A stretch of DNA of 7,789 nucleotides from Dokdonella_A sp039926425 (lineage in GTDB: Bacteria > Pseudomonadota > Gammaproteobacteria > Xanthomonadales > Rhodanobacteraceae): NCBI RefSeq assembly GCF_039926425.1, contig NZ_JBDSWZ010000274.1, positions 1-7,789 of the forward strand. Reading direction: 5' to 3'. Shown here piece after piece: positions 1-5,775 of the stretch. Within the stretch, counting starts at the first letter, position 1, and each line of letters starts with the position of its first letter. The notes beneath the pieces were generated by a model that searched no databases, was not told where the DNA came from, and was given only the letters and a program-made list of their open reading frames with translations. Position numbers and translations under genes: made by a program.

Positions 1-1031
1 GTGCCGACGATCACGCCGGACGCATTGATCGCCACCGCGACCGAAAAATCGACGAAGACGCCTGCATCATCGACGACGTTGAAGAGGTTGTAGGTGACGT
101 TGTCGCGATACACCCACGCGCGCAGGCCGGGGATGGCATCGTTTGCCGTACCGATGCCGGCCGTGCCGACCACCACACCTGCATTGTTGATCGCGGTCGC
201 GCCGCCGTTGTCCTGGTCGAGCGTTGCGCCGGGGATTTCGGAAAAGGTGCCGTCTGCGGCGAACAACACCGGGACCAGTTTGGGCGTTTCGACTGCCAGA
301 CCGATGCCGACGGCGATCCCCGCATCATTGACGGCGTTCGCGCCGGTCGGGACCGTCTCGGTGTCGGCGCTCATCGACGCAACGACTGGAACGCCGACGT
401 CGCCTGCGGTCGCGTGAATGTTGGAGACGTGCTGGTTCCAGCGGCCGACGATGTGGCCAGAGGCATTCACTGCGGCCCAGCGCGCCTGCTGGTCGGGGAC
501 GGTCCCGTCCTGGATGCCGTAGTCGACGAAACCATCGGCCGCCGTCCATACGAAAGCGCGTGAAGGCGCTCCGAAGCCGCCGACAATCGCACCGCTGTCG
601 TTGATGTCGGCCGGGTTCACCGCGACGCCCGAGTCGGCGCCGATGGTCGTGTACGTCGTCGGGGCGGTGATGTCCCACGCGATTCCAGCGGTTGGATTCA
701 CGAAGTCACTGGCCGTGCCGACGACCTGGCCGAGGTTGTTGATCGCGTAGGCGATGCCGTCGACATCGACGCCAGCCGGCAGCGCCAGTTCGTGCATGCC
801 GCCGGCGTCCCAGAACGCCGCGTGCCGGACGAAGTCCTGATCGGACCAGCTGCCGACGATGACGCCCGCGTCGTTGATGTCCTTGACCTGAACTGCCGTC
901 GAATCGGGCACGTCGAGCAGCTGGAGGTGGTAGAGAGGCGCGGTGCCGGCGCCGGCATTGGCGCAGGCCAGCACCGCCGACACGCCGGTGAACACGCGCG
1001 ATTGGAGGAAACGTAGTGAAGAGGGTGTCAT
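1..1031 (-). CDS. Exported HAF-repeat protein (partial, C-terminus outside window)
   Basis: Reading the minus strand from the ATG at 1031 gives an open frame of 343 residues that leaves the window at its left edge without a stop. Residues 1-28 look like a Sec signal peptide: basic residues, then a hydrophobic stretch, then Ala-rich possible cleavage sites near ANA/AGA. The mature part has seven copies of a short motif of the type (D/A)INDAGVIVG, at about residues 51-60, 96-105, 142-151, 187-196, 233-242, 280-289 and 334-343. They are mostly spaced 45-47 residues apart, with H/RAFVW-like elements between (HAAFW 70-74, RAFVW 158-162, RAWVY 304-308). This is the signature of the HAF extracellular repeat family, thought to form beta-rich, propeller-like repeats; its molecular function is unknown. 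A GCGAGG Shine-Dalgarno-like sequence lies nine bases before the ATG. The missing C-terminus could carry more repeats or a cell-surface sorting or transporter domain. Family assignment is strong; function is open. Confidence 0.87.
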   Translation of the reverse strand, partial: MTPSSLRFLQSRVFTGVSAVLACANAGAGTAPLYHLQLLDVPDSTAVQVKDINDAGVIVGSWSDQDFVRHAAFWDAGGMHELALPAGVDVDGIAYAINNLGQVVGTASDFVNPTAGIAWDITAPTTYTTIGADSGVAVNPADINDSGAIVGGFGAPSRAFVWTAADGFVDYGIQDGTVPDQQARWAAVNASGHIVGRWNQHVSNIHATAGDVGVPVVASMSADTETVPTGANAVNDAGIAVGIGLAVETPKLVPVLFAADGTFSEIPGATLDQDNGGATAINNAGVVVGTAGIGTANDAIPGLRAWVYRDNVTYNLFNVVDDAGVFVDFSVAVAINASGVIVG

Positions 1032-1060
1032 CGTGGGAAGCCTCGCAAGCGGAACGGGTC

Positions 1061-1114
1061 GGCGGACGCTCCCTCCTTCCTGCGGAGACATCGCCGTTGT
1101 CCCGAGCCTCCGCC
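1061..1114 (-). promoter_or_regulatory. Possible structured RNA leader of the HAF gene
   Basis: In the minus-strand transcript, GGCGGA (1114-1109) can pair with UCCGCC (1066-1061). After one mismatch, GCUC (1107-1104) pairs with GAGC (1071-1068). Directly stacked on this, GGGACA (1103-1098) pairs with UGUCUC (1090-1085), with one G-U pair and a 7-base loop. The unpaired segment 1084-1072 reads CGCAGGAAGGAGG, a very strong anti-16S complement with no start codon at normal distance. The element ends about 30 bases before the HAF start codon. The pairing was found by hand and matches no riboswitch class I recognise; GC-rich DNA yields stems by chance, so confidence is low. Confidence 0.3.
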
Positions 1115-1127
1115 ACCGGCCGATGAT

Positions 1128-1148
1128 CTGCATGTAAAAAGCATGTAG
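1128..1148. promoter_or_regulatory. Candidate operator: GCATGT direct repeat, 11-bp spacing
   Basis: GCATGT occurs at 1130-1135 and again at 1141-1146, separated by five A residues, so the repeat unit is 11 bp, about one helical turn. The 21-bp stretch is also a near-palindrome: CTGCATGT on one side and GCATGTAG on the other agree at six of eight positions as inverted arms. It lies about 100 bp upstream of the HAF start and about 30 bp past the end of the regulator gene. Direct repeats one turn apart are typical of OmpR/PhoB-type winged-helix proteins, the DNA-binding type encoded by the neighbouring gene. Binding itself is inference. Confidence 0.35.
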
Positions 1149-1179
1149 CGCGTGTGTGGAATGCCGTTGTGGCGATGCT

Positions 1180-3519
1180 TCAGTGCGGAACGACCGGCGC
1201 CAGAGGCCGCTCTCCGGCGAGGGTGCGGGCAGTGCGTAGCGCAGCGTCGGCTGCTGGAACCCTGCCGAGGGCGGTGTAGATGCGCGCGCCGGTCAGGGCC
1301 GAGCGGGCGTCACGATCCGCCCACGGAGCGACCCGTCCGTTCACCGAGACGGCTTCGTCGATGCGCCCCGCGTCGATCAGGTGCTGCACGTACGGTTCGC
1401 CGACGAGCACGGTCTCCTCCGGAATGCCGCGGGCAGTCGCCAGGCGCATCGCGTCCGCGTACAGGGCAAATGCACCCATCGACGGACCTTCGGCGATTGC
1501 CTGGTCCGCTTCGGCCAGCACCACGCGCAGATGGTCGAACGGTTGCGGCGCTGCGTCGCTCCAGCTGCGCATGCGTGCAAGCTCGACACGCGCGTCGGCG
1601 AGCGAGCGACTGCGTTGCAAGGCGCGGACGCGCGTCAGCCATGCACTGGCATAGGTTTCGCGGTTGCGCGATTCCAGCTCCGGCGCCAGCGCGAGGCCGG
1701 CCAGTTCGGCGGCTTTTGCCGCGTCGCCGCGCATCAGTGCGATGTCCGCGGCCAGCGCATTCGCCTGCGCACGCACCACGGCATCCTTGATCCGGTCGCT
1801 GGCATCGAGTGCGCGCGAGAGCAGGATGTCCGCATCACTCAGCCGTCCGGCTGCCGCGAAAGCCGAGGCTCGCGCGAGCGTCAGTTCCCAGCGCTGGCGA
1901 CGGTTGCCACCGTGTTCCTCAAGCGGTGCAATGCGTGTCGCAGTCGCCACCGCGCCGGCGTGGTCGAGCAGCGCGAGTTGAACGTCGACCAGCGCGACCA
2001 GCGACGCGCCAAGGGCATCCTCCGCGCCAAATTTCCCGAAGCGTGCGCTCGCGCTCTGCAGCAGTGGCTCGGCGGTGGCCATCTGCCCGCGCTGCATCGC
2101 AATGATGCCGAGATTGAGATCGACCGCGGCGACCCCGAACGCGTCGTTGCCGGCGTCGAGCAGGGTGCGTGCGCGGCCGTAATCCGCGGCCGCGCGTTCA
2201 AGCTGCAGGCGCTGGCTGGCAACGCCCCCGCTCCCGATATAGGACTTTGCGAGCACGTCGGGCTCGTTGGCGCTCGTCGCAAGTCGGATCGCCTCGGCGT
2301 ATGCGCGATCGGCATCGTCGATGCGCCCGAGGCGGTAGGCAGCCGCACCACGCGTGTTGAGCGCGCGGGCGCGCAAGGCTCCTGCGCTGTCCGGGGCGAG
2401 GTTGGCGAGCAGTTGTTCGGTGTTCCTGAGGGAGCGCTCGTACTCCCCTGCAAAAAAATCGATCTTCGCTTCACTGAGCGCGATCTCCGGACTGCCGCGC
2501 ACCGCCGGCGCGGCGACCGCGATCAATTGACGGGCGACATCGAGCTGGCCCGACAGCACCGCGGCGTTGATGCGTTGGCGCAACGTCGACTCCGCGACCG
2601 CAACCGAATCGGAAGAATCGGTCGACGGCGCGTGACCCAGCTTGATCAGCAACTCGTCACTTGCCGCGCTTGCCGCGGTCATTGCATCGTCGGCTTGTGC
2701 GACGGTTTCGAGCACGCGGCCTGGCGCGCGCAGCGCGAGGCGTACCGTCCAGCGCCCGTCCGCGAGCGTCACCGCGGGTTCGATCACCACGTTGGCGGGC
2801 AGGCGCGCACGATCGAGCGGGCCGCCGCGTGCGGCATCGACCAGGGCGACAACCGATTCGCTCGGCATGGTGGCCAGTGCCCCGCGACGCAGGCGCGTCG
2901 CGACGAGATCCATCAATCCCAGTCGCAGCCAGTCCCATTCCGCGGTTGCCGCGACCGTCGCGGGAAGGACCATCGCCGCCTCGCTGACCGGCGCGGCTGC
3001 CATCGGCCGCACCATCGGCGGCATCGGGCGATCCCTCCACGCCGCGGCGAGGAGCGCGACGACGACGACCGCTGCAATCACCAGCGACCAGCGGTTTCGA
3101 TGCCGGGTTTTCGCAGCAGTGTCGACGACGCGTTCGGCCTCGCGCAGCGGCAATGCAGCGGACGGTGGGCCGGCGGGAATGTCGGGCCCCGGCGCCTCGT
3201 CTTCGTGCGTCCCCTCCATCACCCAGCGATAGCCGAGTCGCGGCACCGTGCGAATGATCCGCTGCGCGTTGCCGTCGTCGCCGAGCACGCGGCGCAGGCG
3301 CATGATCGCGTGACTGAGCGACACCTCGCTGACGTCGACGCGGCCCCACACTGCGGACGCGAGTTCGTCGCGCCCGATCGGCCGATCCCGGTGCCGGACC
3401 AGATAGATCAGACAGTCGATCGTGCTCACCGGTAGCGTAATCCGCTGGTCGCCATCAAACAGCTCGCGCGCGTTTGGGTCGAGCCGGAATGCGCCGAAGC
3501 GGAGGAACGTTGTCGCCAT
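1180..3519 (-). CDS. Membrane-anchored winged-helix regulator with periplasmic TPR domain (CadC/ToxR type)
   Basis: This 779-residue protein has three parts. Residues about 5-101 form an OmpR/PhoB-type winged helix: FRLDPNARELF at the start, the recognition-helix region VSEVSLSHAIMRLRRVLGDD (63-82), and the wing ending IIRTVPRLGYRW (88-99). After an acidic, Pro-rich linker comes one membrane span, about 144-161 (WSLVIAAVVVVALLAAAW), preceded by basic RHRNR, which places the N-terminus in the cytoplasm. The periplasmic part has an alpha/beta segment (about 190-295) and then helical TPR-like repeats (about 310-770), for example 385-415 and 425-455. There is no phosphoreceiver domain, so it is a one-component regulator, probably sensing a periplasmic or envelope signal directly. 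It is longer than E. coli CadC (512 residues) because of the TPR array. The start gives the complete wing domain; only a weak GAG lies upstream. It is divergent from the dehydratase gene and directly upstream of the HAF gene. The target genes and the signal are unknown. Confidence 0.92.
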   Translation of the reverse strand: MATTFLRFGAFRLDPNARELFDGDQRITLPVSTIDCLIYLVRHRDRPIGRDELASAVWGRVDVSEVSLSHAIMRLRRVLGDDGNAQRIIRTVPRLGYRWVMEGTHEDEAPGPDIPAGPPSAALPLREAERVVDTAAKTRHRNRWSLVIAAVVVVALLAAAWRDRPMPPMVRPMAAAPVSEAAMVLPATVAATAEWDWLRLGLMDLVATRLRRGALATMPSESVVALVDAARGGPLDRARLPANVVIEPAVTLADGRWTVRLALRAPGRVLETVAQADDAMTAASAASDELLIKLGHAPSTDSSDSVAVAESTLRQRINAAVLSGQLDVARQLIAVAAPAVRGSPEIALSEAKIDFFAGEYERSLRNTEQLLANLAPDSAGALRARALNTRGAAAYRLGRIDDADRAYAEAIRLATSANEPDVLAKSYIGSGGVASQRLQLERAAADYGRARTLLDAGNDAFGVAAVDLNLGIIAMQRGQMATAEPLLQSASARFGKFGAEDALGASLVALVDVQLALLDHAGAVATATRIAPLEEHGGNRRQRWELTLARASAFAAAGRLSDADILLSRALDASDRIKDAVVRAQANALAADIALMRGDAAKAAELAGLALAPELESRNRETYASAWLTRVRALQRSRSLADARVELARMRSWSDAAPQPFDHLRVVLAEADQAIAEGPSMGAFALYADAMRLATARGIPEETVLVGEPYVQHLIDAGRIDEAVSVNGRVAPWADRDARSALTGARIYTALGRVPAADAALRTARTLAGERPLAPVVPH

Positions 3520-3640
3520 TGCTCAAGTTTACAGGCCGCGCGAGGAGTTCCTGTTCGGACGGAGATTCCGCGTGCGTGGCGAGTTCGCGCGAAACTGCAA
3601 AGCGGCGATAATCGGCGCACTGCATTTCGCACGCCTCGCC
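3520..3640. promoter_or_regulatory. Divergent intergenic region with a perfect 10-bp palindrome
   Basis: This 121-bp gap separates the regulator gene (minus) from the dehydratase gene (plus) and must hold the start signals for at least the regulator. It contains the perfect palindrome TTCGCGCGAA at 3584-3593, near the middle. Possible -10 elements are TAAACT on the minus strand just before the regulator start and GATAAT (3606-3611) on the plus strand. No convincing -35 partner is visible for either. The palindrome could be an operator, but GC-rich sequence yields such palindromes often. Confidence 0.3.
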
Positions 3641-4087
3641 ATGTCCAATCAAACCATCACCAGGCACGACTGGTCGACGCTGATCCCGCATCGAGGCGCA
3701 ATGTGCCTGCTCGACGACGTGGTCGGCTGGACCGATGCCACCATCCACGCGCGCAGTGATTCGCATCGCGACCCGGCCAATCCGCTGCGCAGCGATGGCC
3801 GCCTGCGAGCGCTGCACCTGTGCGAGTACGGCGCGCAGGCGATGGCGGTACACGGAGGACTGCTCGCACGGGCCGCCGGCGGCATTGCGGCGCCGGGGTT
3901 TCTCGTCTCGTTGCGCGCGGTGGAGTTGAAAGTCGACCGTGTCGACGACATCGCCGGGTCGATCGACGTGTACGGCGAGCGCCTGATGGGCGGTGAAGGC
4001 AGCTGGCAGTACGCATTCCGGATCGAATACCAGGCCACATTGCTCGCGAGCGGACGCGCCGCCGTGATGGCGCGTCCGCTCACCTGA
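3641..4087 (+). CDS. Hot-dog-fold 3-hydroxyacyl-ACP dehydratase-like protein (ApeP/FabZ-like)
   Basis: The 148-residue product resembles the COG4706 group, predicted 3-hydroxyacyl-ACP dehydratases that include ApeP of aryl-polyene pathways. Seen directly: an N-terminal IPHRGAMCLLDDVVGW (15-30), matching the LPHR-x-P-hhhhDRV opening of FabZ-like proteins with His17, and CEYGAQAMAVHGGL (61-74) on the central hot-dog helix, where Glu62 occupies the position of the catalytic Glu of FabZ. Family members dehydrate 3-hydroxyacyl chains on acyl carrier protein in the cytoplasm. The length is normal for a single hot-dog domain. I chose the ATG at 3641 because it sits just before the conserved domain; the frame stays open upstream into the regulator gene but that part shows no family similarity. 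No clear Shine-Dalgarno sequence is visible. No ketosynthase, ACP or ketoreductase gene lies nearby, so the gene stands alone here and its pathway cannot be told from the window. Confidence 0.86.
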   Translation: MSNQTITRHDWSTLIPHRGAMCLLDDVVGWTDATIHARSDSHRDPANPLRSDGRLRALHLCEYGAQAMAVHGGLLARAAGGIAAPGFLVSLRAVELKVDRVDDIAGSIDVYGERLMGGEGSWQYAFRIEYQATLLASGRAAVMARPLT

Positions 4088-4113
4088 AACCGGTGCACGT
4101 GCCAACGCTGGTT
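4088..4113 (+). terminator. Weak hairpin just after the dehydratase stop codon
   Basis: AACCGG (4088-4093) can pair with CTGGTT (4108-4113), including one G-T wobble, around a 14-base loop. The 3' arm runs into TTTT (4112-4115). It begins at the base after the stop codon. The stem is short and the T run minimal, so this is at best a weak intrinsic terminator. The rest of the gap to 4277 holds the palindrome CGCACGTGCG (4241-4250), inside a GACGC/GCGTC stem (4239-4256) beyond the end of the minus-strand hydrolase gene, and no convincing gene. Confidence 0.22.
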
Positions 4114-4277
4114 TTCGGGGCGTCTTCGAGTGAGAGCGGAGCCATCGAGCGCATCGCGACGCCGCTGCCGTCAATGCCGGCGATCCAGCAGTCAACGAAA
4201 AACGCTGTCCGTTCCGACGTCTGCGCATGCCGCACAGCGACGCACGTGCGCGCGTCAGCCGGCTTCACGAACCCGGT

Positions 4278-5204
4278 TCAGTGCGCCGCGGGCGCGTAGC
4301 AGCCGAGGTCGTGCGCGACGTCCACCGGCCCGTGGTACAGGCCGCGAATTGTCGCGACGTTCGCGTCCATTGCAGCGAGGCTGCGCTTCATCCAGTGGCT
4401 CAGCACCACGCGTCCGACGCCGGCCGCTGCCGCATGCTGGCCGATGCTTGTCGGGGTCGCGTGCAAGTTTGCCGCCACTGCGTCGCTGCCATCGGCAATG
4501 GCCGTGTGCATCACCAGCAGATCCGCGTGCTCGACCATTGTCCAGAACATCGGGTTGTTGCCGTTCTGGTCACCGCTGAATGCGATCTTCGTTCCATGGC
4601 TCTCGACCAGATAACCGAGCGCGGGCACCGGGCCGTGATGCACCGGTGCGGCCGTGACGCGCAGATCGGGGAGATCAAGCACGCGCCGGGGCGACTTGCG
4701 CGCGACATCCACTTCGATCACCGGCTTCAGCGGAAACTGGCTGTCGCCGTCGAGTGCGCCGGACAGGTACGCAAACGCACCATCGGAGGGCCCGAACTCG
4801 CGCCGAAGAAAGGTTTTGATGCCGGGAAATTTATTGCCGGCCGACGGTCCGGCAACGGGCAACGCACGCGTTCGATCGGAGAAAAAGCCGGCTTTCACCA
4901 GCGCGGGAAGATCCGCGACATGGTCCGCATGCAGATGGCTGATCGCGACGAAGTCGAGGTCGTCGAGCGACGCACCTGCTTCACCAAAGCGCAGGAACAC
5001 GCCGCCGCCCGCATCCACCAGCACGCGACTCTTGCCGTCGATCCATACGAGGTATCCACTGCTGGCACGGTCCCGACCAGGTTCAGGGCCGCCGGAACCG
5101 AGCACCTGCAATGCCATCGGTCCGGCGCAAGGGTCATCCGCTCGCGCAGGCAACGCGATCATGCACAAGAACCAGGCCAGCGCGGTGAGAAGGATGCGTG
5201 TCAT
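4278..5204 (-). CDS. Exported metallo-beta-lactamase-fold hydrolase
   Basis: The 308-residue protein starts with a signal peptide (hydrophobic TALAWFLCMIALP, likely cleaved after ARA at 20-22), so it should act in the periplasm or outside the cell. It has the full metal-binding set of the metallo-beta-lactamase superfamily: VLVDAGGG (61-68), the HLHADH motif (His90, His92, Asp94, His95), a histidine in APVHHGP (His189 or His190), Asp212 in FSGDQ, and His270 in VLSHW. The two-metal site is therefore intact. The arrangement, with LQVLGSGGPEPGRDRASSGYLV at the N-terminus of the fold given here as residues 32-53, resembles the RNase Z/arylsulfatase branch of the superfamily rather than antibiotic-hydrolysing lactamases. 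The substrate cannot be told. The mature chain has only two cysteines, Cys26 and Cys302, near its two ends. It is divergent from the GIY-YIG gene and convergent with the dehydratase gene. No good Shine-Dalgarno sequence precedes the ATG; the complete signal peptide supports this start. Confidence 0.92.
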   Translation of the reverse strand: MTRILLTALAWFLCMIALPARADDPCAGPMALQVLGSGGPEPGRDRASSGYLVWIDGKSRVLVDAGGGVFLRFGEAGASLDDLDFVAISHLHADHVADLPALVKAGFFSDRTRALPVAGPSAGNKFPGIKTFLRREFGPSDGAFAYLSGALDGDSQFPLKPVIEVDVARKSPRRVLDLPDLRVTAAPVHHGPVPALGYLVESHGTKIAFSGDQNGNNPMFWTMVEHADLLVMHTAIADGSDAVAANLHATPTSIGQHAAAAGVGRVVLSHWMKRSLAAMDANVATIRGLYHGPVDVAHDLGCYAPAAH

Positions 5205-5230
5205 GTCAAAGGGCTTCCGATGGCAGGGTG

Positions 5231-5270
5231 GCAGCGTCGGCGCGCATGCACTGTTGACCGCAGCGTCGGC
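5231..5270. repeat. 11-bp direct repeat upstream of the MBL-fold gene
   Basis: GCAGCGTCGGC occurs perfectly at 5231-5241 and 5260-5270, 29 bp start to start, in the 5' region of the minus-strand hydrolase gene, 27-66 bp before its start codon. Between them lies GCGCATGCAC. A third copy occurs at 1241-1251 inside the regulator gene, which argues that the word is simply common in this GC-rich genome. A regulatory role is possible but unproven. Confidence 0.35.
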
Positions 5271-5344
5271 GACATCCTTTCACACGGTCACGGTCAGGAT
5301 GAACGCCGCTCGATGAACAGTGCGCTGCGCGCGGCCTGCGACCG

Positions 5345-5353
5345 CTTTATAGT
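5345..5353. promoter_or_regulatory. Candidate overlapping divergent -10 elements
   Basis: In the 179-bp gap between the divergent hydrolase and GIY-YIG genes, the only AT-rich spot reads CTTTATAGT. It gives TATAGT (5348-5353) on the plus strand and TATAAA (5351-5346) on the minus strand, each five of six matches to a sigma-70 -10 box. Neither has a good -35 hexamer at 16-18 bp. The plus-strand leader would be about 25 bases, the minus-strand leader about 135. Confidence 0.28.
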
Positions 5354-5383
5354 TGCGGCGTACTGCACACAGGACGATTTCCC

Positions 5384-5671
5384 GTGAAGACGCCGTTGCA
5401 CGCCGGCACCGACGACATCAGCGCCGCGTGGTTTGTCTACATCCTCGAGTGCCGCGACGGGAGCCTCTACACCGGGATCGCGATCGACGTTGCGCGTCGC
5501 TACGCAATGCATGCAGCTGGCAAGGGTGCGCGCTACACCCGCGCCCACCCACCGGTGCGGGTGCTCGCGACGTTCGCGCATGCGGATCGTTCCGCGGCGC
5601 TGCGTGCCGAGTACGCGATCAAGAAACTGTCGCGCGGCGAGAAGCGCGCGTTGTGCGCCGCGGTCGTCTGA
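5384..5671 (+). CDS. GIY-YIG domain protein (UPF0213/YhbQ-like)
   Basis: The 95-residue protein is almost entirely one GIY-YIG nuclease domain of the small stand-alone YhbQ/UPF0213 type. Visible motif: FVYILECRDGSLYTG (17-31), in which Tyr19 and Tyr29 correspond to the two motif tyrosines, followed by RRYAMHAAGKGARYTR (38-53) with Arg39 and His43, then RAEYAIKKLSRGEKRAL (74-90) with the metal-binding Glu76. All expected catalytic positions are present. Proteins of this group are cytoplasmic and proposed to cut DNA, possibly in repair; the exact substrate is not settled. The start is a GTG at 5384, supported by AGGA at 5371-5374 nine bases upstream and the absence of other nearby starts before the domain; about 15 residues precede the domain. 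The next gene begins about 100 bp downstream on the same strand, with a hairpin between them, so co-transcription is uncertain. Confidence 0.93.
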   Translation: MKTPLHAGTDDISAAWFVYILECRDGSLYTGIAIDVARRYAMHAAGKGARYTRAHPPVRVLATFAHADRSAALRAEYAIKKLSRGEKRALCAAVV

Positions 5672-5672
5672 T

Positions 5673-5700
5673 CGCGCCGGCATCGTCGATCGACGGCGCG
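5673..5700 (+). terminator. Strong hairpin after the GIY-YIG gene, no T tract
   Basis: CGCGCCG (5673-5679) pairs perfectly with CGGCGCG (5694-5700), and the enclosed bases contain a perfect 12-bp palindrome, CGTCGATCGACG (5683-5694, overlapping the 3' arm by one base). It begins two bases after the stop codon. No T run follows, so it may be an RNA 3'-end stabilising hairpin or a weak terminator rather than a standard intrinsic terminator. Confidence 0.35.
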
Positions 5701-5730
5701 GGCTCCGAACGCGCACCTTGAAAGGTTTCG

Positions 5731-5771
5731 GGAGATCCACGGGTCATTCGATACACAGCCATCGGAGATCC
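5731..5771 (+). repeat. GGAGATCC direct repeat in front of the DUF1223 gene
   Basis: GGAGATCC occurs at 5731-5738 and 5764-5771, 33 bp apart. The second copy supplies the Shine-Dalgarno sequence GGAG (5764-5767), eight bases before the ATG at 5776. The first copy lies within the probable promoter region. It may be chance or a duplicated leader element. Confidence 0.35.
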
Positions 5772-5775
5772 GACC

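Noticed and set aside
1061..1114. A c-di-GMP or glycine riboswitch in the HAF leader
   Set aside because: The diagnostic conserved loops and receptor sequences of those classes are not present; only generic stems can be drawn.
1381..3435. A 684-codon open frame on the plus strand, opposite the regulator gene
   Set aside because: Its product is rich in Arg, His and Gly with no domain, and it lies wholly antisense to a gene with clear winged-helix, membrane and TPR features. Long antisense frames are expected in high-GC coding DNA.
3422..3640. An upstream extension of the dehydratase gene to an ATG at 3422
   Set aside because: The added 73 residues are antisense to the regulator's wing domain, lack homology to the family and would remove the divergent promoter region.
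4080..4299. Short frames in the 4088-4277 gap (62 codons minus, 68 codons plus)
   Set aside because: They overlap each other and the neighbouring gene ends, have no Shine-Dalgarno sequence and no family resemblance. I treat the gap as noncoding.
4227..5387. A 386-codon plus-strand frame opposite the MBL-fold gene
   Set aside because: No recognisable motif, composition typical of a shadow frame, and the opposite strand encodes an enzyme with a complete metal site.
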